From Sphingomonas flavalba (lineage in GTDB: Bacteria > Pseudomonadota > Alphaproteobacteria > Sphingomonadales > Sphingomonadaceae), in assembly GCF_004796535.1 (NCBI RefSeq), contig NZ_SPHY01000003.1, forward strand, positions 1 through 64,000: 64,000 bases of DNA, written 5' to 3'. How positions within the stretch are numbered: the first letter of the stretch is position 1; each line of letters starts with the position of its first letter. This document shows, piece after piece, positions 58,701 to 64,000 of the stretch. The notes under the pieces were generated by a model. The model made no database searches. It saw only the letters and a program-made list of their open reading frames with translations, and was not told the origin of the DNA. The position numbers were made by a program, and so were the translations under genes.

Positions 58701-59387
58701 CTCGAGGATTTCGAGTTTGTCCCGATAGGCGTGATAGGGAATGCGGAAGCCCTCATCAGGGTAGTAGGACGTAACATTGCGCGCCCAAACCATGCCCTGA
58801 GCGAAGCGCTTTTTGATGTCGTCCGTGGCGTTCGGATAGAAGAGCGGCTTGCCAACCTGCTTTACTCGCGAGACACCGACGATCACATACTTTGGGTCGT
58901 TCTCGTCTGTGAATGGGTTGGAGTGGTTGGCATAGTAGAAAATCAGGCTTTCGCCATCGTCCAATTCGGCGAAAAATTCGTCTGCGCCGCTGCGGCGCTT
59001 ATCGTTGTCGAGCCGGCCGTCGGTATAAACCTCATCGCCATACATGGCTTCATATGGCCAGACGCAGACGGTCGATGGAGGGATGTCCCATTCTTCGCGA
59101 TCAGCGCCACCGTGGAAGAAGTCTGGTGGCTTAGAATAGCCGCGGATAGCGTCGGGTCCAAAGGCATTGATGCTGTATATGCAAGGCGGTACGTCGTCGC
59201 CCTTGAGCTTGCAGACAGCCTGGCCGGCGCAAGCCGTTTCCCTCTCCAAGTCTCGCTCTCGGTGAATCACGTCGCCTGGATAGGACTTCAGGCCAACGCA
59301 GTAGGTGTTGAGTTCTGGCTTCGCGCAGATGCGCCCGTTCCATCCGTCGTCATGCCAGGCGATGCGGGCAGTGAGATGCGTGGTCAT
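55767..59387 (-). CDS. RecD-like SF1 helicase with C-terminal PD-(D/E)XK-like nuclease domain
   Basis: A 1206-residue protein. Residues 1-100 form a Cys/Gly/Trp-rich domain (WHDDGWNGRICAKPELNTYC), followed by an alpha-helical region to about 560. The SF1B helicase core has Walker A SGRAGTGKTT (602-611), Walker B VIDETSM (691-697), VGDHNQLPPI (721-730), the RecD motif AYAISIHKSQGSEFEQ (about 1001-1016) and YTALTRA (1034-1040). The C-terminal domain has RSKSEVIIANLL (Glu1110), LPDFTL (Asp1141) and FWEHWG (Glu1154), a PD-(D/E)XK nuclease pattern. Its ATG overlaps the Abi-type gene by 4 nt. It may replace HsdR as motor and nuclease of a Type-I-like complex; that is inference. Confidence 0.82.
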   Translation of the reverse strand: MTTHLTARIAWHDDGWNGRICAKPELNTYCVGLKSYPGDVIHRERDLERETACAGQAVCKLKGDDVPPCIYSINAFGPDAIRGYSKPPDFFHGGADREEWDIPPSTVCVWPYEAMYGDEVYTDGRLDNDKRRSGADEFFAELDDGESLIFYYANHSNPFTDENDPKYVIVGVSRVKQVGKPLFYPNATDDIKKRFAQGMVWARNVTSYYPDEGFRIPYHAYRDKLEILEKILVAPENPATCKYGARHLTDDTAIGMLEQLLDAIGRLKEIGDAQEDWDIREKWVQAQIGKLWQRRGLYPGLLTVMEFLDAEVSINNAKWYCDRREEKKAYELFFGALDSGKDCPELELTGFVAKRLSRSWRLLEDDARLFLKTVAVRVDFYLDQLESIVGQKRTAHGLPEDLKELVEDPYMLSERFVGDAPEDIIPWSTIDRGVFPSPELGGDVLCDMLLDDPRRLRSLSVEQLQREPNQTFRPADIILKEINARMDRMPEWKRHNFSLRYFEVDRDPLEKALVLKKQDERLYLYLKQVFQDERRVEKTLTELFDRPAIALSRPLPDGFWLRAVSDDESRLSKKGGEEYQKAVAAQAEQCAQIFRLPLSVVSGRAGTGKTTIIRAIVKGIRQVEGVGAPIHVMTPTGKATDRVRAVFERHKIAGVDVSTIHSFLASNGWLNDNLTFKRWGGKRSDLEGTIVIDETSMLDLALAATFFRSIEWQNVKRLILVGDHNQLPPIGRGRVFSDIIEWLRESEKHNLAVLETNMRQMENRLDGKGQGILDLAELFLVDSAVQSEQTTPEAEHLLQKVHQGGKIDEDLDVVYWNSADDLVTSVVSDLVSVLPRDEADAPIYKLWRNEIIQNSPERLQVLTPHRGELHGVEALNTELQSILTNDLIDRVGAVDGITLNDKVIQIQNRTSRRGLWAFDFALGKARQVELFNGEIGYVEPHNFDRGDLKRVFAGYSKKRLKRFQVKFARKEKICVNYGREIPTATKGKLTSESVENNLELAYAISIHKSQGSEFEQTFVVLPASRRPLSAELLYTALTRAQGHCRLYVQGNLSPLLDARRKENAQSVLVSSSLFGRFRTVDERLLARNGWYESGKIHEALSGDMVRSKSEVIIANLLHQAGIPFTYEEPLYAEDGSFFLPDFTLRVAGEKYFWEHWGMLSEEGYSAHRDQKKCWYESNFPGRLIETSESSQLSSEANRLIKGIARP

Positions 59388-60073
59388 GTGGCCGATGCCT
59401 CCTCATCTGGTTCAGCAACGACCTCGGAAATATGGAACTTTTTGAGCTCTTCGGAGTACGAGTTCCGGTCAAAAATGAACAGCAGCTCTGAGGGCCGTAC
59501 TTCTTTGCCGTTAATATAGATGCGCCCCTCTTCCTGATCGTAGGTGATCGAGGTTGATACATCCAAAACTTCGTTGAAGGGCGTGAGTTCGAGACGTTGC
59601 TCTATGAGGTCGAAACGGAGCTTCGTCAGGGTCAGGTCGATGTTGAACTTGCTGAAGGCATGCCACAGCAGGCTGATAACACTTTCGAAAATCGACACAA
59701 ATATCCGGATATCCGTTGGCGACGGCATATCCTGACTGTCGTGCTGTCCATGTCCAGCAATTCCAGTGCGGTTTCGAATTTCCGCAAGCGCACCGACGAT
59801 CCCCGAAAGGTTGCCAGCGATCCCCTCATTGTCGAAGCCGCAAGACGACAATGCTTGCTTGACCAGCTTCGGCAGCTTCAGGTCATCATAAGGAATTCCG
59901 CGTTCAGAGAGGATGTGTTTGCAGATAATCTCGATGACGCATTTGCAATAGTCGATCGTCTCCGGTTCGAGAGTCCCCAGCGCCGCTTCCGCCTTGTCGA
60001 TCGTGGTCGCCAGCCGCGTCAGCTCAAAGACTTTCTGAAAATCGTGCGCATGTTCCAGAGGCGAAATGATCAC
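59384..60073 (-). CDS. Abortive-infection-like protein with Abi_C/HEPN-type domain
   Basis: A 229-residue protein. The N-terminal part (about 20-80) is helical (CVIEIICKHILSERGIPYDD). GIVGALAEIRNRTGIAGHGQ (about 91-110) carries the RNRxGxxGHG pattern of the Abi_C domain, a HEPN-related fold found in abortive-infection proteins. GTG start at 60073 and stop at 59384 overlap hsdS and the helicase gene by 4 nt on each side (GTGA, ATGA), so it is made together with them. The domain name is given from motif memory; the mode of action in this context is unknown. Confidence 0.7.
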   Translation of the reverse strand: MIISPLEHAHDFQKVFELTRLATTIDKAEAALGTLEPETIDYCKCVIEIICKHILSERGIPYDDLKLPKLVKQALSSCGFDNEGIAGNLSGIVGALAEIRNRTGIAGHGQHDSQDMPSPTDIRIFVSIFESVISLLWHAFSKFNIDLTLTKLRFDLIEQRLELTPFNEVLDVSTSITYDQEEGRIYINGKEVRPSELLFIFDRNSYSEELKKFHISEVVAEPDEEASAT

Positions 60074-62550
60074 ACCGAGTCATCCCTGCCTTCCGGGCTG
60101 AAAAGTGCTTGCACCTCAAGCATGGCGGTGGCGACCGACATTTCGGTCAACCGCAGCTTTTCAATTTTGGGGCACCATTCCGGGTCGCTGGCGATGTATT
60201 GGAGGATTTGCGCGGCGTCGGGCTCGATGCTGAGCGTTTGTAGGTGCTCGACGGCATAATCGATCGTCGCCAGCGTTTCCCATTCCTCGTTCTTCTTGTA
60301 GCGGAAATGCTCGGCCACCCAGCGTGCCGGCTTGTCATAGCCGTAAGTGTCGATCCATTCGCCCGCGTCGCCAACATCCGTCCCCGGCACATGGCCGAAG
60401 CCGAAGCGACCGCGTGCCTCGCGAACCCAGTTCTTCTGCTTGGCAATGGCGATGCCGCCGGAGTATTTCATGGAAGGGTTGTAGGGGCCCGCCGCCTTCT
60501 TGAGATAGGCCATCTCGCCCACATGCTCGCCCATTCTCCGGCGAGCGAAATAAACCGCCTTCTGCAGGCGAAAATTGCCGATAGGCTCGCCACCAGCCTG
60601 TAAGAACGTGTTGACGATGGTAGCGACCAGCACGGCCTCTTTGAACTTGGTGTCAACGCTCGGTGCGCGATCTGGAGTACGGCTCGTTCCCGGATTCGGT
60701 TTGAAAGCAGCGCGGGCGCTTTTTTTGATCGCTGGCGTTTGAGGAGCATTCATGTGGATCTGCTGCGGCGGGACGCTGGTGGGTGCATTCACAGGGGCTG
60801 CCGCGCCACCGCCATTCGGGTCCGTCTCCGTTAGGACGTGAACCAGCGAGGCCATCAGCTCGGCGCTCAGCCGCTCGCCCTCGCGCACTTGTTCTTCAAG
60901 CCGGTCGCACAACGCCATAAGCTCATCGACCTTAACGACAATACGCTTTTGCTCAGCTAGGGGTGGGACAGGAACCAAGAGCGTTTCAATGCCGCCAACT
61001 CTAAAGTGTTGAACCGTCGATCCAACTGGTTTGTCTTGCACGCGGTTCATTAATTCGGGGTCTCGCAGCGAATACAGCAAGAACTTCGGCTCAAATGTCC
61101 CGGGAATCATGCTTGCTAGCATCAATCGCTGGCCTAGGCAGTATGTATATCGATTGTCCAAAAGGCAGACTTCGCCCATTGGCGCTTCGCGCGTGATGAC
61201 TAAATCATTTGCCGCAGGCCGGTACCTTTCTGTCCATTTGGCATAGGTTTCGTCATCGACAAATTTGACATCGGTCAGGCGCAGTTTCCCGTCGCGAATG
61301 TTGTTTGTACGGAGGAGAGTTGCGCCTGCTGTAGAATATTTTGCAGTCTTGTTTCTGCAATCGACAACCCAGCGGCAGCACTGCATGAGTGTCGCCCACT
61401 GCCAATTTGCAGGAAGCTTAGGGAGAGCGTCTGGAATGCACTGGTTCTCCAGCTTTCTAGCTTGCGTCGCGGCTTCGTTTTTCGATGGAAGGTTTTTGAC
61501 CAGCATTTTTGAGCGCTGGGCATCTATTTTATCCAGCAGCTCACTCGCTAATCCGTCCGTCGAGAGCTGTTCAGTGAGCCGGCCGAACGCTGCGGCATGG
61601 AGAATTGTCCCCCGCAACGCCTTAATCGTTTTCAGATCGTCGAACAGCTCACTGAAACCGGAGACGAGCAGGGACCAACGGCCTGTGGTTTCTTCTGGCG
61701 TTTTGGCTTCGATCAAATGATGCAAGGCAGAAGCGGCGGTCGCGCGCTTCAACTCGGTTTCCTTAGCCTGCTGTGCTTCCAACTCGTCACACAGCGCCAT
61801 CAGCTCGTCGACCTTGGCGACAATGCGCTTTTGCTCCGCAAAGGGCGGCAGCGGGAAAGGCGACAACGCAAAATAATCCGCCGGAATACGTTTTTGTCCA
61901 GCGGTACCTGTCATCCGAGGAGCTCCCGCCTGGATGAAACTCTCGGATTTCAAGAATGCCAGTACGTAGTCTTGGTCAACTACTTGGGCCAATTGCCGAA
62001 ACACATGCAATTCGGTTGTTCCCGCGCCAAGCTGATTTGGCAGGCCGGCTATTGCTGCAGACTTCCCGTTCTCAAAACAGGGAGTAATTTTTGCAAGAAC
62101 AACGTCACCGTCTGCGATATGCGTGTAGCCGCTTTTGATATCGACCCATTTTCGTTCTTCAAATCCGTGCGGAAGTCCGAACTTAGCTTCGATTTCGGCC
62201 ATAGGCACAAAACCCACAGAAGCTTCATCTGGCGCCTCATTTCGAGGAGAGATCAGCCCTAGATCGCCAAGACATGCCGTAACCCAATTTGCAGGTATCG
62301 GGTTTGCTAGGGTACGGTCCTCCGCCTTCCCAAAATACCTTGGCTTCCGAATTTCTCCTGACTTAACCGCAGATCGGATCGCTATGGCCGCAGCTTCGAC
62401 GAGCGCTTGCGCGTGTCCGTCCTCTGGCCGCCGATCCGATAGTCTTCCGGAGATCGCTAAATTCAGGACCAACTCTCGTAGCTTCCGTATGCCATCCGCT
62501 CCGGCCGCGAGTCGCCCAAATTCTTCTAGAAACGTTTCTGCAAGCATCAC
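60070..62550 (-). CDS. hsdS: Type I restriction specificity subunit HsdS with C-terminal extra domain
   Basis: An 826-residue protein. Two target-recognition repeats each end in the coiled-coil/conserved block FAEQKRIVAKVDELMALCDE (first) and LAEQKRIVVKVDELMALCDR (second), giving a normal bipartite HsdS of about 580 residues. A linker and a further about 195-residue domain follow (from VDTKFKEAVLVATIV). It contains NFRLQKAVYFARRR and KAAGPYNPSMKYSGG and looks like a DUF4065/Panacea- or SocA-type module; this is an eye-match only. Start GTG at 62550 overlaps the hsdM stop by 4 nt, with an ATG one codon on. HsdS directs HsdM to a split DNA target. Confidence 0.85.
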   Translation of the reverse strand: MMLAETFLEEFGRLAAGADGIRKLRELVLNLAISGRLSDRRPEDGHAQALVEAAAIAIRSAVKSGEIRKPRYFGKAEDRTLANPIPANWVTACLGDLGLISPRNEAPDEASVGFVPMAEIEAKFGLPHGFEERKWVDIKSGYTHIADGDVVLAKITPCFENGKSAAIAGLPNQLGAGTTELHVFRQLAQVVDQDYVLAFLKSESFIQAGAPRMTGTAGQKRIPADYFALSPFPLPPFAEQKRIVAKVDELMALCDELEAQQAKETELKRATAASALHHLIEAKTPEETTGRWSLLVSGFSELFDDLKTIKALRGTILHAAAFGRLTEQLSTDGLASELLDKIDAQRSKMLVKNLPSKNEAATQARKLENQCIPDALPKLPANWQWATLMQCCRWVVDCRNKTAKYSTAGATLLRTNNIRDGKLRLTDVKFVDDETYAKWTERYRPAANDLVITREAPMGEVCLLDNRYTYCLGQRLMLASMIPGTFEPKFLLYSLRDPELMNRVQDKPVGSTVQHFRVGGIETLLVPVPPLAEQKRIVVKVDELMALCDRLEEQVREGERLSAELMASLVHVLTETDPNGGGAAAPVNAPTSVPPQQIHMNAPQTPAIKKSARAAFKPNPGTSRTPDRAPSVDTKFKEAVLVATIVNTFLQAGGEPIGNFRLQKAVYFARRRMGEHVGEMAYLKKAAGPYNPSMKYSGGIAIAKQKNWVREARGRFGFGHVPGTDVGDAGEWIDTYGYDKPARWVAEHFRYKKNEEWETLATIDYAVEHLQTLSIEPDAAQILQYIASDPEWCPKIEKLRLTEMSVATAMLEVQALFSPEGRDDSV

Positions 62551-64000
62551 GCGGCCGTCGATTTGGTAAGCGCTTCGGCCAGCGCCATCTTCAACTGTTC
62601 CTGTGTGGTGGCGAGTTGCTTACGGTTCTCCTGCCATGCTGCGAGCAACTCCGCCGGGTCCTTATGACCATCTTCCTTTCGGTGGGGATTGGAGATGTCG
62701 AGATTGTAGCCATTGGCCTTGATCTCTTCGGCGCTCACCTTCCAAGCGCGATCATTCTCCTTGCGTTCAGCACGCGTCTTGACGTCGCCCCACCAGGCCT
62801 GTTCGCTGTCGTCACCCCTGAATTCCTCGATGCGCAGGGGCTTCGTTTTTGAGTAGTTTTTGTAACCCTCCGGATAGGGGTGCTCGTAGAACCAAACCTC
62901 CGAGGTCGGATTCAACACGTTGCCTTTTCCATCCTTGTGGCATTTTTCGAAGAACAAGAGGTTCGTCTTGATGCCGGTATATGGATTGAAGACACCGTTC
63001 GGCAGGCGAATGATGGTGTGCAGGTTGCACTCCGTCATCAGCTTCTCCTTGATGCGCGTCTTGATGCCCTCGCCAAAGAGGGTGCCATCCGGCAGGACGA
63101 CGGCGGCTCGGCCGCCATCTTTCAGAAGCTCCATAATCAGCACCAGGAAAAGGTCCGCTGTCTCACGCGTCTGGAACGCCTGTGGTACGTTCTTTTCGAT
63201 GCCGTCTTCCTCCATGCCGCCGAACGGTGGATTGGTGACGATGACATCGATTTTGCCCCGCCATTTATGATCCTTCAGGGGCGTGGCTAGCGTATTGTCG
63301 TGAAGGATGTTGGTTGGCGCTTCGATGCCGTGCAGCATCATGTTGGTAACGCACAGCAAATGCGGCAGCGCCTTCTTCTCAACGCCTAACAGATTGTTCT
63401 GGACCGTGGCCCGGTCCTCGACCGTTTCAACATATCTCTCGATGCGGTGATCCATCACGTGGGCCAAAAATCCGCCTGTTCCGCACGCGGGGTCCAGCAC
63501 CAATTCATCCAGTTGCGGATCGAGCATGTCGACCATGAATTGGGTGACGGCACGCGGAGTGTAGAACTCGCCGGCATTGCCAGCGCTTTGGAGGTCCTTC
63601 AGAACTTGCTCGTAGACATCACCAAAGGCGTGCTTGTCACCAGTGTTGTTGAAATCTATCTCATTGATCTTGTTGACGACCTGCCGGATCAGCGTGCCAT
63701 TCTTCATGTAGTTGTAGGCATCTTCAAACGCGGCGCGCACGACGCGCGCGCGATCACGTTCCGGTCCTTCAAGCGACAGATTCTTCAGCTTGGGGAAGAG
63801 CTGATTGTTTATGAAGTCGAGAAGCGCATCGCCGGTGATGCCTTCGGCGTCCGTGGCCCAGGCAGACCAGCGCAGATGAGTTGGGATCGGGGACTTGTAG
63901 TCATCGCTGAGGAGCATCAACGACTCTTCCTGGTCATCCAAAATCTTCAGGAAGAACATCCAGACCAACTGCCCGATGCGCTGAGCATCGCCATCGACGC
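62547..64000 (-). CDS. hsdM: Type I restriction-modification DNA methyltransferase HsdM (runs off the right edge)
   Basis: About 484 residues are visible, in frame to the window end as VDGDAQRIGQLVWMFFLKIL, so the true start is just outside. The N6-adenine methyltransferase motifs are present: DPACGTGGFLAHVMDH (SAM site) and VIVTNPPFGGMEEDG (the NPPF catalytic motif), followed by the typical GVFNPYTGIKTNLLFFEK. An N-terminal helical bundle contacts HsdS. It heads the minus-strand operon hsdM, hsdS, Abi-type gene, helicase-nuclease. hsdR could lie beyond the edge. Confidence 0.93.
   Translation of the reverse strand, partial: VDGDAQRIGQLVWMFFLKILDDQEESLMLLSDDYKSPIPTHLRWSAWATDAEGITGDALLDFINNQLFPKLKNLSLEGPERDRARVVRAAFEDAYNYMKNGTLIRQVVNKINEIDFNNTGDKHAFGDVYEQVLKDLQSAGNAGEFYTPRAVTQFMVDMLDPQLDELVLDPACGTGGFLAHVMDHRIERYVETVEDRATVQNNLLGVEKKALPHLLCVTNMMLHGIEAPTNILHDNTLATPLKDHKWRGKIDVIVTNPPFGGMEEDGIEKNVPQAFQTRETADLFLVLIMELLKDGGRAAVVLPDGTLFGEGIKTRIKEKLMTECNLHTIIRLPNGVFNPYTGIKTNLLFFEKCHKDGKGNVLNPTSEVWFYEHPYPEGYKNYSKTKPLRIEEFRGDDSEQAWWGDVKTRAERKENDRAWKVSAEEIKANGYNLDISNPHRKEDGHKDPAELLAAWQENRKQLATTQEQLKMALAEALTKSTAA

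Overview
This 64 kb window comes from a GC-rich alphaproteobacterium, most likely a member of the Sphingomonadales. The call rests on two PEPxxWA-type sorting tails, a dTDP-rhamnose/UDP-glucuronate exopolysaccharide cluster, a fused YlxR–L7Ae protein, a rpsO–pnp / truB / rbfA / infB / nusA / rimP order, and codon use dominated by G or C in third positions. It has two parts: a conserved chromosomal backbone (about 170–43,600) and a mosaic accessory region (about 43,600–64,000).

Backbone. The left edge carries the 5' end of an IS5-type transposase. It is followed by nucleoside uptake and catabolism (CNT permease, thymidine phosphorylase), a secreted cyclophilin and an S9 peptidase. A compact surface-sugar operon comes next: ugd, rmlC, rmlB, rmlD, rmlA, a flippase and an O-acetyltransferase. 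Then come rnk, an ABC-F ATPase, a TlyA-type methyltransferase, a PEP-CTERM protein and purC, followed by a surface lipoprotein with its Slam exporter, purS/purQ and a queuosine-precursor transporter. A tRNA-Arg(TCT) gene has been used as an attachment site: an exact 15-bp copy of its 3' end lies about 1.16 kb downstream. The enclosed DNA holds an integrase remnant and two paralogous small genes. After a second PEP-CTERM gene come the minus-strand translation genes (pnp, rpsO, truB, tdk, rbfA, infB, ylxR, nusA, rimP), then an aminotransferase, gshA, rsmE, an outer-membrane barrel, ubiA, pmbA and cysQ.

Accessory region. It begins with a five-gene arsenic operon (arsR, two different arsenate reductases, an ACR3 pump, arsH), flanked by diverged remnants of the same short coding tail. 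Next is a junction zone with a 24-nt tRNA 3'-end fragment, an IS1380-family transposase, the sulfonamide-resistance gene sul2, truncated glmM and a truncated ISCR2-type transposase.

A dense anti-phage island follows. A Gabija-like pair (GajA OLD-type ATPase/TOPRIM nuclease plus GajB UvrD-like helicase) lies on the plus strand. On the minus strand is an operon running from the right edge: hsdM, hsdS with an unusual C-terminal domain, an Abi_C/HEPN-like gene, and a 1206-residue protein joining a RecD-like SF1 helicase to a C-terminal PD-(D/E)XK-like nuclease. A HEPN-motif gene follows on the same strand. The hsdM-to-helicase genes are joined by three successive 4-nt start/stop overlaps. No conventional hsdR is visible inside the window, so this may be a Type-I-like system with a non-canonical effector. 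This is the best candidate for an undescribed system here. All functional statements come from reading the sequence; no database search was run.
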